A DNA stretch of 64,000 nt from Virgisporangium aliadipatigenens (GCF_016863615.1 NZ_BOPF01000044.1:25423-89422), one strand, 5' to 3'; shown: positions 40,048 through 51,370, numbered from the stretch's first letter. A program made the numbers and translations. The notes: a model not told the origin generated them from the letters alone.

Positions 40048-40601
40048 GCACGACGTCGGTGCGACGACGGCGGCGGCGCGGGACCGTCACCGAGGCGGTA
40101 CTCGCGTTGCGGGCGCCATCGCCCCTCCGCACCGTGCTCGAACAGCGTGAACCCGTTGACCTGGAACTTCGCCTCGAATCCGGCCAGTTCCTCGAAGACC
40201 GCGTCGAGCGCCCCGGTCGGCACCTCCTGCCCGACGGTCACGTGCGGGTGATACGGAAACTTCAGCTCCCGGCGCACCGCGTCCAGCTCCCGCACGGCGG
40301 CCCAGAGCCGTTCGAAGTCGGCGACGCCGCCGGCGACGTTGACGAACACCACCTCGCTGCGCGGCCGGAACGTGCCCGTCCCCCGCAGGTGCAGCGTGAA
40401 CGGCTCGTGCGCGGCCGCCACCTCGGACAGGTGCGCCTCGACGGCCGGCAGGTCGACGACGTCGATCTCGGTCGGACCGAGCACCGTCACATGGGCAGGA
40501 ACGTGTGCCGCGGCCGGGTCACCCGTCTGTGCCCGCGCCCGCGTGAGCTGCCCGCCCCACGGTTCAGGGATGTCCACCGCGATCCCGATCGTCGTCCGCA
40601 C
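40044..40601 (-). CDS. 2H phosphoesterase (2'-5' RNA ligase family)
   Basis: 185 residues with the two diagnostic H-x-T/S motifs: AHVTVLG (about residue 40) and PHVTVGQ (about 120). These enzymes act as 2',3'-cyclic phosphodiesterases or 2'-5' RNA ligases on RNA ends; the natural substrate here is unknown. GTG 40601 has GAGG about 6-8 nt upstream; the upstream frame is a shadow over the trpS end. Coupled to yihY. Confidence 0.9.
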   Translation of the reverse strand: MRTTIGIAVDIPEPWGGQLTRARAQTGDPAAAHVPAHVTVLGPTEIDVVDLPAVEAHLSEVAAAHEPFTLHLRGTGTFRPRSEVVFVNVAGGVADFERLWAAVRELDAVRRELKFPYHPHVTVGQEVPTGALDAVFEELAGFEAKFQVNGFTLFEHGAEGRWRPQREYRLGDGPAPPPSSHRRRA

Positions 40602-40662
40602 GCCCGCCTCTTCACAGTCCTCTGTCCCCCGATCCCCCGTCCCGAAAACCCGGCGGCGGGGG

Positions 40663-42406
<1,744 letters not shown>

Positions 42407-42414
<8 letters not shown>

Positions 42415-43654
42415 ACTCGACTTCGCGGGACTGCGCGCGGAGGTCGAGAGCACCACCCGGCTACCCGAGTTCAGCGCGATCGACCGGCGTAGCCGGCGCA
42501 CCCGGCGCCGCGACCGGACCGCGCGCGGCGTCGTCGCGGCGCTGGCCGTGGCGGTGCTGGTGCCGGCCGGCCTGGCGGGGCTGGACAGCGCGCCGCGCCG
42601 CGGCCCCTCGCCGCTGGAGCACGTCCCCCAGGCGACGCAGACCCCGGAGTCGCCGATCGTGACGACGGTGTACGCCGTCGCGGGGCTGAAGGTCGGCAGC
42701 CTGTGGGCCGCGATGGACTCCTGCCGCCCGGCCGACGGCAACGCGGTGTGCAGCCTGCAGGTCGTTCCGGTCGGGACGAGCGCGCAGGAGATGCGCCACC
42801 CGGTCGCCTACGACGAGGTGCGCCGCGACCCGACGGAGCAACTGCGCGAGGTGGACCTGCAGGTGCTGTCGCCGAGCGCGGTGATGCTCTCGGCCGTCGG
42901 CGCCGACGGGCGGCGGGTCTACCGGCGGATCAGCCTGAACAGCGGCGGCTACGCGATCGAGCCGGAGTACTCGGACCCGACCGGGCCCCGTCCGGGTGAC
43001 CGCCTGGTGCAGTTGCAGCGCCACGGCCTGCCGTACTACGTGCGGCAGAACGACGACCGGGTGGTATCGCTCGCCACGCCGCCCACCCTTTCCGCCATGG
43101 ACGTCGTGGGCTCCGTGCCGGACGGCGCCGGCTGGTGGATCACCGGCACCGACCCCGGCACCGGCGAACTGGCCGTCGCGACCAGCCACGACCAGGGCAC
43201 GACCTGGACGGTCCGGCTGCTCGGGGTGCGCCCCGGCATCGGCGACCCGGTGCTGACGACGACCGACGGGCAGACCGCTTACCTGTTCGTGCGCACGGCG
43301 GCGGGGCTGCAGCAGCAACGCACCACGGACGGCGGCCGCACCTGGGAGTCGATCGGAACGGCGTCGGCGCTGCCGAGGCTCAGCGCCGGGTTCGACGCGA
43401 CGAACAAGCCGTTCGGGGCGGTGCTGCGCACCGACGGGTCGATCCTGGTGTGGCTCGCCGACTCGCCGGGCGCCGTCTACGCGGAGAGCAGCGACGGCGG
43501 CCGCACGTACCACTCCACGAACGGCCCCGGCGGCCCGATAGTCGCCGTCTCCGACGGGTACGTGTCGATCAGTGATCCGCCGGCGATGTCCCGCGACGCG
43601 CACACGTGGACCCCGCTGCCGCGCCCCGCGGTGGTCCCCCCGGGCGGCGGCTGA
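42407..43654 (+). CDS. Membrane-anchored Asp-box (BNR) propeller-like protein, sigma-linked
   Basis: 415 residues. A short cytoplasmic N-terminus (about 1-42, Arg-rich RRSRRTRRRDRTAR) precedes one helix (VVAALAVAVLVPAGLAG, about 43-60). The external part carries three Asp-box motifs, SHDQGTTW, TTDGGRTW and SSDGGRTY, as in sialidase/sortilin beta-propellers. No typical anti-sigma ZAS domain is visible. ATG 42407 with GGGGAG upstream; it overlaps the sigma gene by 8 nt. Either an unusual anti-sigma/sensor or a target of the sigma factor. Confidence 0.8.
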
Positions 43655-43669
43655 GGCGCACCGGCGGCC

Positions 43670-44563
43670 TCAACGCGCCGGGCGGGTGAGCGCCACGCGG
43701 GAGACCCGGCGGCCGTCGAGCGCGCGCACCGTGAGCAGCCACCCGTCCAGCCGCACCTCGTCTCCCGTGACCGGCACCTTGCCCAGCCGCGCCATGAGGA
43801 ACCCGGCGACCGTCTCGTAGGGTCCGGCCGGCAGCGCGAGGCCCACCCGTTCGGCGAAGTCGGAGAGGTTGAGCAGCCCGTCGACCTCCACGGCCCCCGC
43901 CGCCGGAACGGGCTCCGGCGCGGCGTCGTACTCGTCGTGGATCTCGCCGACCAGTTCCTCGAGGAGATCCTCGAGCGTCACGATGCCGGCCGTCCCGCCG
44001 TACTCGTCCATGACGACGGCGAGGTGATGGCGTTCCCGGCGCATCTCGGACAGGGCGGGCAGGACGCGTTTGCTGCCGGGCAGGCGCTTGATCTCCCGGG
44101 CCAGGTCGCCGACGTGCACGCACGGGTCGCCGGCGGGGCGCAGCAGCAGGTCGCGCAGGTGCACGAACCCGACGACGTCGTCGTGGCTGCCGTCCGTCAC
44201 CGGAAAGCGTGAATGTCGCGCGCCGCGCACCAGCGTCAGGGCCTCCTCCAGGGAGAGCCTCGCGTCGAGGAACACCACCTCGGTGCGCGGCACCATCAGT
44301 TCGCGCACGTAGTGGGTGCCGGCGGCGAGCACCTCGTCGATCAGGCGGCGTTCCTCGCCGTCGAGCACGGTGTTGGCCGCGACCAGGTCACGCAGCTCCG
44401 CCTCGGTGAAGTCCTCGCGGCCGGCCGTCGCGGCGGCACCGGTGGCGCGCAGCACCAACCGGCGGAGTCCGTCCAGCCCCCGCAGCACGAATCGGGCGGT
44501 GATACGTCGCACCGGCCCTGGTACCCCCGACGGCACCGGTGCGCCCGGATGGCTGCCGGACAT
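43670..44563 (-). CDS. CBS-pair / CorC_HlyC domain protein
   Basis: 297 residues. A CBS pair (MVPRTEVVFLDARLSLEEAL to about residue 130, then ALSEMRRERHHLAVVMDEYGG, TLEDLLEELVGEI) and a C-terminal transporter-associated CorC_HlyC domain (about 215-292). The N-terminal DUF21 membrane domain of full CorB/CNNM proteins is missing, so it resembles CorC/YbeX, implicated in Mg/Co handling and ribosome maintenance. TACACT lies 6 nt before the ATG; divergent from galE over 41 bp. Confidence 0.9.
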   Translation of the reverse strand: MSGSHPGAPVPSGVPGPVRRITARFVLRGLDGLRRLVLRATGAAATAGREDFTEAELRDLVAANTVLDGEERRLIDEVLAAGTHYVRELMVPRTEVVFLDARLSLEEALTLVRGARHSRFPVTDGSHDDVVGFVHLRDLLLRPAGDPCVHVGDLAREIKRLPGSKRVLPALSEMRRERHHLAVVMDEYGGTAGIVTLEDLLEELVGEIHDEYDAAPEPVPAAGAVEVDGLLNLSDFAERVGLALPAGPYETVAGFLMARLGKVPVTGDEVRLDGWLLTVRALDGRRVSRVALTRPAR

Positions 44564-44604
44564 GGGTGAAGTGTAAGCGGATCGCCGAAAGGTAGTTTGT
44601 TGGC
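44564..44604. promoter_or_regulatory. Back-to-back leaderless promoters (corC-like gene / galE)
   Basis: Minus strand: TACACT (44575-44570) then 6 nt and ATG. Plus strand: TAGTTT (44593-44598) then 6 nt and the galE GTG. No SD on either side, the same design as the upp/deoC gap. Confidence 0.55.
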
Positions 44605-45576
44605 GTGAAGTTTCTGGTCACCGGCGGCGCCGGTTACATCGGAAGTGTCGTCTCCGCGCTCCTGATCGAGTCCGGCCACGAGGTGGTGATCCTCGACGAC
44701 CTCTCCACCGGCCACGAGGTGGCGGTTCATCCGGCGGCGACGTTCGTGCGCGGACGGGTGCACGACGCGGTCGGCGACGTGCTCACGCCGGACTTCGACG
44801 GGGTGCTGCACTTCGCGGCGTTCATCGCGGCGGGTGAGAGCGTGCAGAAGCCGGAGAAGTACTGGGACAACAACTGCGTCGGTTCGCTGCGCCTGCTCGA
44901 CGCGATGCGCGCGGCCGGCGTCAAGCGGCTGGTCTTCTCCTCGACGGCCAACGTCTACGGCGACCCGGACAGCACGCCGATCCCGGAGACGGCCGCCACC
45001 CGCCCGCCGAACCCGTACGCCACCTCGAAGCTCGCCGTCGACCACGCGCTCACCGGCGAGGCGACCGCGCACGGGCTCGCCGCGGTGAGCCTGCGCTACT
45101 TCAACGTGGCCGGTGCGCACCGCGCGTCGGACGGCACGTTCATCGGCGAACGCCACGACCCGGAGACCCACCTGATCCCGCTGGCCCTGCAGGTGGCGGC
45201 CGGTGTGCGGGAGAAGCTGCAGCTCTTCGGCGACGACTACCCCACGCCCGACGGCACGAACGTCCGCGACTACATCCACGTCTCGGACCTGGCCGCCGCG
45301 CACCTGCTCGCGCTGTCCACGATGGACGGTGGCGCGCACCGCATCTACAACCTCGGCAACGGCCAGGGGTTCAGCAACCGCCAGGTCATCGACGTGGTCC
45401 GCGAGGTGACGGGCCACCCGGTGCCGACCGAGATCGCCCCGCGCCGCGCCGGCGACCCGGCCGACCTGGTGGCGAGCTCCGACAAGGCCAAGCGCGAGCT
45501 GGGCTGGACCCCGGCGAAGCCCGCGCTGTCGGAGATCGTGGCCGACGCCTGGGACTTCTACCGCGCCACCCACTGA
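44605..45576 (+). CDS. galE: UDP-glucose 4-epimerase
   Basis: 323 residues, short-chain dehydrogenase fold. NAD-binding GGAGYIGS at residues 7-14, FSSTANVYG with the catalytic Ser/Thr, and YATSK (Tyr-x-x-x-Lys). Interconverts UDP-glucose and UDP-galactose, for galactose use or surface polysaccharide. It lies near a polyprenyl-phosphate sugar transferase gene. Immediately followed by repeat copy C. Confidence 0.95.
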   Translation: MKFLVTGGAGYIGSVVSALLIESGHEVVILDDLSTGHEVAVHPAATFVRGRVHDAVGDVLTPDFDGVLHFAAFIAAGESVQKPEKYWDNNCVGSLRLLDAMRAAGVKRLVFSSTANVYGDPDSTPIPETAATRPPNPYATSKLAVDHALTGEATAHGLAAVSLRYFNVAGAHRASDGTFIGERHDPETHLIPLALQVAAGVREKLQLFGDDYPTPDGTNVRDYIHVSDLAAAHLLALSTMDGGAHRIYNLGNGQGFSNRQVIDVVREVTGHPVPTEIAPRRAGDPADLVASSDKAKRELGWTPAKPALSEIVADAWDFYRATH

Positions 45577-45579
45577 CGA

Positions 45580-45705
45580 TCTTGGGACCGCGGGCCTGGC
45601 AAGCGGAGCGGTCGATCACGCCGCAGGCGGATCGACCCGGAGCGGGCTCGGCGGGAGCGACGGTCCGCACCACGGCGGACCGTCGCAATAAGCTCCTTTA
45701 TGAAG
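45580..45705 (+). repeat. Dispersed 3'-end repeat, copy C
   Basis: Lies between the convergent galE and cysN genes and overlaps the cysN stop. It includes the perfect 10-bp hairpin GACGGTCCGC, ACCACG, GCGGACCGTC (45659-45684). The tail is GCAATAAGCTCC, then TATGAAGCTT. It is the best-preserved copy; the left part matches copy A, the right part copy B. Confidence 0.8.
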
Positions 45706-46978
45706 CTTCGATGATCATGCCGGCGCCGACGGTGCGGTTGGTTTGTTCATCAATCACTACAAACCCCCCCGTCGTGCGGTTGCGGCGGTATTGGTCGGCG
45801 AGCAGCGGGACGGTCGTGCGGAGCTTGACCCGGCCGATCTCGTTGAGCCCCAACTCGGACGCGGCCTCGTCGCGGTGCAGCGTGTTGATGTCGAGGCGGT
45901 AGTTGAGCGAACGCACGATCGCCCGCGCGTTGCGCGTCGTGTGCTTGATCGCGTACTTGCCGCCGACGCGCATCGGCCGCGTCTCGTCCATCCAGCAGAT
46001 GAGCGCCTCGATGTCCTGCGCGACGGCCGGCGCGTTGTTGGGCCGGCAGATGAGGTCGCCGCGGGCGATGTCGATCTCGTCCGCCAGCCGCAGCGTCACC
46101 GACATCGGGGGGAACGCCTCGTCGACCGGTCCGGTCGGCGTGTCGATCGCGGTGATCCGCGAGGTGAACCCCGACGGCAGCACCATCACCTCGTCGCCCG
46201 GCTTGAGCACGCCGGAGGCGACCTGGCCCGCGTAGCCGCGGTAGTCCGGGAAGTCGCTGGACTGCGGCCGGATCACGTACTGCACCGGGAACCGCACGTC
46301 GACGAGGTTGCGGTCGGAGGCGATGTGCACGTGTTCGAGGTGGTGCAGCAGCGACGGCCCGTCGTACCACGGCATCTTCGGCGAACGGGTGACGATGTTG
46401 TCGCCCTGCAGCGCCGAGATCGGGATGACGGTCAGATCCGGGGCGTCGAGCTTGGCCGCGAAGGTGGTGAACTCCTGCGCGATCCGGTCGAACACCTCCC
46501 GGTCGTAGTCCACGAGGTCCATCTTGTTGACGCACAGCACGAGGTGCGGCACGCGCAGCAGCGAGCAGAGGAACGCGTGCCGCCGCGACTGTTCGACCAG
46601 CCCCTTGCGGGCGTCCACCAGGATCAGCGCGAGGTCGGCGGTCGACGCGCCGGTGACCATGTTGCGCGTGTACTGAATGTGCCCGGGCGTGTCGGCGATG
46701 ATGAACTTCCGCCGCGGCGTGGCGAAGTAGCGGTAGGCGACGTCGATCGTGATGCCCTGTTCGCGTTCGGCGCGCAGGCCGTCGGTGAGCAGGGCGAGGT
46801 TGGTGTACTCGTCGCCGCGCTGCTTGGAGACCTGCTCGACGGCGGCGAGCTGGTCCTCGAAGATCGTCTTGGTGTCGTACAGCAGCCGCCCGATGAGGGT
46901 CGACTTGCCGTCGTCCACGCTGCCGGCGGTGGCGAACCGCAGCAGGTCCATGGCCGGGGCTTCCAGCACGGCGCTCAT
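45698..46978 (-). CDS. cysN: Sulfate adenylyltransferase subunit 1 (GTPase)
   Basis: 426 residues; GTP hydrolysis drives APS synthesis with CysD. P-loop SVDDGKSTLIGRLLYDTK, DTPGHIQYTRNM (G3) and NKMDLVDYD (G4) are present, followed by EF-Tu-like beta-barrel domains. There is no fused APS kinase (CysC) and no separate cysC or cysH in the window. The ATG overlaps the cysD stop (TAATG). Confidence 0.96.
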   Translation of the reverse strand: MSAVLEAPAMDLLRFATAGSVDDGKSTLIGRLLYDTKTIFEDQLAAVEQVSKQRGDEYTNLALLTDGLRAEREQGITIDVAYRYFATPRRKFIIADTPGHIQYTRNMVTGASTADLALILVDARKGLVEQSRRHAFLCSLLRVPHLVLCVNKMDLVDYDREVFDRIAQEFTTFAAKLDAPDLTVIPISALQGDNIVTRSPKMPWYDGPSLLHHLEHVHIASDRNLVDVRFPVQYVIRPQSSDFPDYRGYAGQVASGVLKPGDEVMVLPSGFTSRITAIDTPTGPVDEAFPPMSVTLRLADEIDIARGDLICRPNNAPAVAQDIEALICWMDETRPMRVGGKYAIKHTTRNARAIVRSLNYRLDINTLHRDEAASELGLNEIGRVKLRTTVPLLADQYRRNRTTGGFVVIDEQTNRTVGAGMIIEAS

Positions 46979-47970
46979 TAGAAGTAGCCCTCCCGCTTGC
47001 GGTCTTCCATCGCCGCCTCGCTGACCTTGTCGTCGCCGCGCGTGGCACCACGTTCGGTGATGCGGGTGGCGGCGACCTCCTCGATGATCTTCTCGACCGT
47101 GTCCGCGTCGCTGCGCACGGCCGCCGTGCAGGAGGCGTCGCCGACCGTGCGGTAGCGCACCCGCTCGGTCGTGGCGGTCTCGCCGGCCCGCGCCGGCAGG
47201 GTGGGGTGAACGCCGTACAGCATGCCGCCCCGGTCCACCACCTCGCGGTCGTGGGCGAAGTAGATCGACGGCAGCTCGAGCCGCTCACGGGCGATGTAGT
47301 GCCACACGTCCAGCTCGGTCCAGTTGGAGAGCGGGAAGACCCGGATCGACTCGCCGGGCGCCACCCGCGCGTTGTACAGCGACCACAGCTCGGGCCGCTG
47401 GTTGCGCGGGTCCCACTGGCCGAACTCGTCGCGGAAGGAGAAGACCCGCTCCTTGGCCCGCGCCTTCTCCTCGTCGCGGCGGGCCCCGCCGAACAGTGCG
47501 TCGAAGCGGTACTTCTCGACGGCGTCCAGCAGCACCGGCGTCTGGATCCGGTTGCGCAGCCCGTCGGGCGACTCGCGCACGAGCCCGCTCGCGAGGGCCT
47601 CGGGCACGCTCGCCACCACGAGGTTGACGCCGAGTTCTTCCACGCGCTTGTCCCGGAATGCGAGAACCTCGTCGAAGTTGTGCCCCGTGTCGACGTGCAT
47701 CACCGGGAACGGGATCCGCCCCGGCCAGAACGCCTTCTCGGCGAGCCGCAGCATGACGATCGAGTCCTTGCCGCCGGAGAACAGCAGCACGGGCCGCTCG
47801 AACTCGGCGACCACCTCGCGCATCACGAACACGCTCTCCGCTTCGAGCGCGTCGAGATGACTGACCCGGTAACCGGTCGCGGCCATGATCGACCCTTTCG
47901 CATGAGGCTGGGGCACAATCCGACCAGTATGCCGCGCCTCGGGGGCCTCTGGCATCGTGCCGGTGCTCAT
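46978..47970 (-). CDS. cysD: Sulfate adenylyltransferase subunit 2
   Basis: 330 residues from ATG 47970, or 302 from ATG 47886. PP-motif LLFSGGKDSIVMLRL of ATP pyrophosphatases, HVDTGHNFDEVLAFRD, and the typical C-terminus (EAAMEDRKREGYF). ATG 47970 has a near-ideal SD GGAGGT at 7 nt, right behind the stop of the sugar transferase gene, and would add about 28 residues. ATG 47886 (MAATGYRVSHLD) has AAAGGG and gives the usual family length. With CysN it makes APS, for cysteine synthesis or for sulfation. Confidence 0.93.
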   Translation of the reverse strand: MSTGTMPEAPEARHTGRIVPQPHAKGSIMAATGYRVSHLDALEAESVFVMREVVAEFERPVLLFSGGKDSIVMLRLAEKAFWPGRIPFPVMHVDTGHNFDEVLAFRDKRVEELGVNLVVASVPEALASGLVRESPDGLRNRIQTPVLLDAVEKYRFDALFGGARRDEEKARAKERVFSFRDEFGQWDPRNQRPELWSLYNARVAPGESIRVFPLSNWTELDVWHYIARERLELPSIYFAHDREVVDRGGMLYGVHPTLPARAGETATTERVRYRTVGDASCTAAVRSDADTVEKIIEEVAATRITERGATRGDDKVSEAAMEDRKREGYF

Positions 47971-47984
47971 TATATTGACCTCCA

Positions 47985-50603
47985 TTAATATGCTCCCGCT
48001 CCCCGGCAGACCGCCGTCAACGTGCGCAGCAGAATGATCAGGTCGAGGGTCAGCGACCAGTTCTCGACGTAGCGCAGGTCCAGCCGCACGGCCTCCTCCC
48101 AGGGCAGGTCGGAACGCCCCGACACCTGCCACAGGCCGGTCATCCCCGGCCTGACCTCCAGCCGGCGCCGGGCGTCGGCGGGGTACTGCGCCACCTCCTG
48201 CGGCAGCGGCGGGCGCGGGCCGACCAGCGACATCGTGCCGCCCAGCACGTTGAACAGCTGCGGAAGCTCATCCAGCGACAGCCGTCGCAGCCACTTACCG
48301 GCACCGGTGATCCGCGGATCGTCCCGCATTTTGAAAAGCACGGCGTCCTGCTCGTTGAGATGCCTCAGCGCCGCCAACCGGCTCTCCGCGTCGGTGTACA
48401 TCGTCCGGAACTTGTAGATCAGGAACTCCCGCCCGTGCCGCCCCACCCGCACCTGGCGGAACAGGATCGGCCCCGGCGAGTCCAGCCGCACCGCCAGCGC
48501 CACCCCGAGCAGGATCGGGGCCGCCAGCAGGATCAGGACCGCCGCCCCGACCCGGTCGAAGACGTCCTTCACCACGCGGCGGGCACCGGAGAGGCTCGGG
48601 TGTTCGACGTGCAGCATCGGCAGCCCGTCCACCGGCCGGATCGTCGTGCGCGCACCCGCCACGTCCATCAGCGAGCTGGCAACGATCAGGTCGACGTCGT
48701 CGCGTTCGAGCCGCCACGCGAGCCGGCGCAGCCGCACCCCGTCGAACTCCGGACAGCTCAGCACGATCACCGTGTCCGCACCGGCCTGGCGCACCGCCCT
48801 CGGCACCTCGGCGAACGTTCCGTAGACCGGGATGTCCGCGATCGAGCCCCGCCGCAGCGGCGGCAGGCACGCACCCGCCACGTCCAGCCCGTGGTACCGC
48901 TCGCGCCGCAGCTGCCGCGTGATTGCCACGACCGCCAGTTCGTGGCCGACGACGATCACCCGTCGCAGGCACTCGCCGCGCCGGCGCGCCCGGTGCAGCG
49001 CCTTGCGGCTGCCGAAGCGCATCAGCAGGCAGGCGGCCGTTCCCAGCGGCAGCGCCACCAGCACGTATCCGCGCGCGAGGTGCACGTCGAGCGCGTACGA
49101 CCCGATCGCCACCGTCGCCGTGAGCGCCAGGCCGGCGCTGAGCACCCGCTGGTACTCCTCGGTGCCGACGAAGAGCAGCCGCCGTTCGTAGGCGCGGTTC
49201 ACCGCCAGCGCCCCGAACAGCCCGATCGGCAGCAGCGCCGACAGCACGAGATAGGTGAGGTTGTACGGGGTGATCGGTTCGCCGAAGCGCACCTCGAACG
49301 CGAGAATCGCCGCGATCACCCCGGCCACCAGGTCCAGCGCCACCGTCCGCGCGAGATACCGGACCTCCCACCGCCGTCGCGGTCTCCGGTGCGCGGGCGC
49401 CGGCCGTCGCGGTACAGGCCTTTTCGATGGAACTACCGGGAGCCTGGCCGGGGCACCGACCGTAGCCACCGCGCGGGCACACGGGGCGACGCCGCGCGTC
49501 ACCGGGACGGCCGGCGGAGTCTTGATCTCCCGCGTGAGTAGTTGGTCGGGCAGGATGATCCCGATGTCGGGTCGCCCGGCGGTCTCCACCCGGTCCGCCC
49601 GCCGGGCAACCCCTTCCCGCCCGCCCGTCCTGGGCGCGGCCGCCTCCCGTCCGGACGGCCCGGACGCGGTCGCCTCCTGCGTGGAAGGCCGGGGCACGGC
49701 GACGGCCGCCTTGGTCGCTCCCGGCGCCTCGGCATGCCGGCCGGCGCCGTGATGATCAGCGGCATCCCGGCCGCGCCGGCGAGCGGCACCGATCTCGCCC
49801 CGCCCGTGATCGGCACTCGACACATCGCCCCGGTGCACGGGCGGCGCCGCACCGCCCCGGGCCCGGGCGCCGGCCTCACCACGCTGCCGGGCGCCGCCCG
49901 GGACATCGCCCTGGTGGGCGGCGTTGCTCTCACCGCGCTGCCGACCGGATTCGGGCTCGCCGTCCCGATGCCGCGCGGGCACGTCGCTGCCGCGCTGCCC
50001 GCCGTCCCGAAGCAGCGCGGGCACGTCGCTGCCGCGCTGCCGGCCCGCACGGGGCCCGTCACCGAGGCGCTCGACCAGCGCCTCGGCGTGCCGGCCGGCG
50101 CTCCGCTCACCGCCGGCGGGGCGGACAGCGGCGGGATCGCCGGCGGGGCGGGCGGCTGCGGGGCCGGGGGCGGTTGCTTCGCGTGGTGGCCGCGTGGGGG
50201 ACGGCTGGGGCGCGGGCGGGCGGGTGCTGCCCTCGCTGAGCAGGCGTGCGGCGACCGAGGCGTCGGCGGGCGAGGCCAAGGGGCCGTGCGGGCGCATCCC
50301 GTGGGCCGGGGGCCGCGATTCCGGCGCTGTGGGGGTGGGGGGCGTTCGGCGGGCGGCGTGGCGTGCTCCGCCGCCGATGGGCCGGTGCACCGGCGCCGCA
50401 CCGCGCGCGTTCGGCCGCTCCGGCAGCAGAGCGTCCCCGGTGGTGCCGCGCACAGAAGGCGGGCCCGTGGGCGTGGTCCGGCCGGTGCCGTCCGCGGGGC
50501 CGCCGCGGGCGCGCCCGTCACTCCGCGCCGCCCGGGCGGACTCCGGAGAAGAAGGCGAGGGGCGGCGCAGTCTCCGGCCGTCGTGCCCGGCACCGACCGA
50601 CAC
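47985..50603 (-). CDS. Polyprenyl-phosphate sugar-1-phosphate transferase with long disordered N-terminus
   Basis: 872 residues. The C-terminal catalytic domain is of the WbaP/CpsE type: KDVFDRVGAAVLILLAAP membrane helix, FRQVRVGRHGREFLIYKFRTM, LRRLSLDELPQLFNVLGG, MSLVGPRPPLP, RPGMTGLWQVSGRSDLPW. Four or five helices precede it (from about residue 430). It starts exopolysaccharide lipid-linked repeat units by moving sugar-1-P to undecaprenyl phosphate. The first roughly 410 residues are Arg/Pro/Gly/Ala-rich and unstructured. GTG 50603 has GGAGG about 5 nt upstream. The stop is 14 nt before cysD. Confidence 0.9.
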   Translation of the reverse strand: MSVGAGHDGRRLRRPSPSSPESARAARSDGRARGGPADGTGRTTPTGPPSVRGTTGDALLPERPNARGAAPVHRPIGGGARHAARRTPPTPTAPESRPPAHGMRPHGPLASPADASVAARLLSEGSTRPPAPQPSPTRPPREATAPGPAAARPAGDPAAVRPAGGERSAGRHAEALVERLGDGPRAGRQRGSDVPALLRDGGQRGSDVPARHRDGEPESGRQRGESNAAHQGDVPGGARQRGEAGARARGGAAPPVHRGDVSSADHGRGEIGAARRRGRDAADHHGAGRHAEAPGATKAAVAVPRPSTQEATASGPSGREAAAPRTGGREGVARRADRVETAGRPDIGIILPDQLLTREIKTPPAVPVTRGVAPCARAVATVGAPARLPVVPSKRPVPRRPAPAHRRPRRRWEVRYLARTVALDLVAGVIAAILAFEVRFGEPITPYNLTYLVLSALLPIGLFGALAVNRAYERRLLFVGTEEYQRVLSAGLALTATVAIGSYALDVHLARGYVLVALPLGTAACLLMRFGSRKALHRARRRGECLRRVIVVGHELAVVAITRQLRRERYHGLDVAGACLPPLRRGSIADIPVYGTFAEVPRAVRQAGADTVIVLSCPEFDGVRLRRLAWRLERDDVDLIVASSLMDVAGARTTIRPVDGLPMLHVEHPSLSGARRVVKDVFDRVGAAVLILLAAPILLGVALAVRLDSPGPILFRQVRVGRHGREFLIYKFRTMYTDAESRLAALRHLNEQDAVLFKMRDDPRITGAGKWLRRLSLDELPQLFNVLGGTMSLVGPRPPLPQEVAQYPADARRRLEVRPGMTGLWQVSGRSDLPWEEAVRLDLRYVENWSLTLDLIILLRTLTAVCRGAGAY
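49973..50041. repeat. 27-bp direct repeat inside the sugar transferase N-terminus
   Basis: Identical 27-bp units at 49973-49999 and 50015-50041, core GCGCGGGCACGTCGCTGCCG, encoding RQRGSDVP-type repeats in the disordered region. Confidence 0.8.
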
Positions 50604-50709
50604 AGAGCCTCCTCGCACCGCCCGAACGCACCATTCGGACAAATGGTGCTTCAGCGATACAACGGAGGAACTTCGCAGAGCGTCACGCACTCATGACGAA
50701 CGGAAGCTG

Positions 50710-51300
50710 TCAATCCCCGTGAAAGGCGTTCTGCGCCAGCTCCAGACCGCGGTTGACCAGTTCCTCGACCGAGTCCGCCGTGCGGTCGACCAGGAAGTCG
50801 ATCTCCTTGCGTTCGGCCGCGCTGAAGTCGGAGAGGACGAAGTCGGCGGGGTCCTGGCGGCCCGGGGGCCGACCGATCCCGAAGCGCACGCGTAGATAGT
50901 CGCGCCCGCCGAGCGACTTGGACATCGAACGCAGGCCGTTGTGGCCGTTCTCGCCGCCGCCGCGCTTGAGCCGCAGCGTGCCGAACGGCAGATCCAGCTC
51001 GTCGTGCACCGCTACGACCTGCTCCAACGGCACCTTGTAGAAGTTGGCCAGCCCGGCGACGGCACCACCGGAGAGGTTCATGTACGTCAGCGGCTTGGCG
51101 AGCACGACCCGCGGGCCGCCGATGGAGAACCGCCCCTCGGCCGCGTCGGCGACCGCCTTCCGGTGCCGCCCGAACTTCGCCGACATCCGTCCGGCGAGCA
51201 GGTCGACCACCATGAACCCGACGTTGTGCCGGTGCTTGGCGTACTCCGGCCCGGGGTTGCCCAGCCCCACCACCAGCCACGGCGCCTCAGGCGTCGTCAT
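50710..51300 (-). CDS. pth: Peptidyl-tRNA hydrolase
   Basis: 196 residues; recycles peptidyl-tRNA from stalled ribosomes. Active-site segments [18 protein letters not shown] (with catalytic His), DELDLPFG (Asp) and [12 protein letters not shown] are intact. Follows rplY on the minus strand with an 87-nt gap that contains a hairpin; the rplY-pth pair is standard in actinobacteria. Confidence 0.97.
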   Translation of the reverse strand: MTTPEAPWLVVGLGNPGPEYAKHRHNVGFMVVDLLAGRMSAKFGRHRKAVADAAEGRFSIGGPRVVLAKPLTYMNLSGGAVAGLANFYKVPLEQVVAVHDELDLPFGTLRLKRGGGENGHNGLRSMSKSLGGRDYLRVRFGIGRPPGRQDPADFVLSDFSAAERKEIDFLVDRTADSVEELVNRGLELAQNAFHGD

Positions 51301-51343
51301 CGCCGTTCCCTTTCGACCTCACACGTGCAGCGAAAATGGCGGA

Positions 51344-51370
51344 AGCCCGCGGGCCGAATCGCCGCGGGCT
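51344..51370 (-). terminator. Hairpin between rplY and pth
   Basis: 9-bp stem, AGCCCGCGG (51344-51352) and CCGCGGGCT (51362-51370), 9-nt loop, then TTCCGCCATTTT on the minus strand. A weak terminator or attenuator. Confidence 0.6.
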
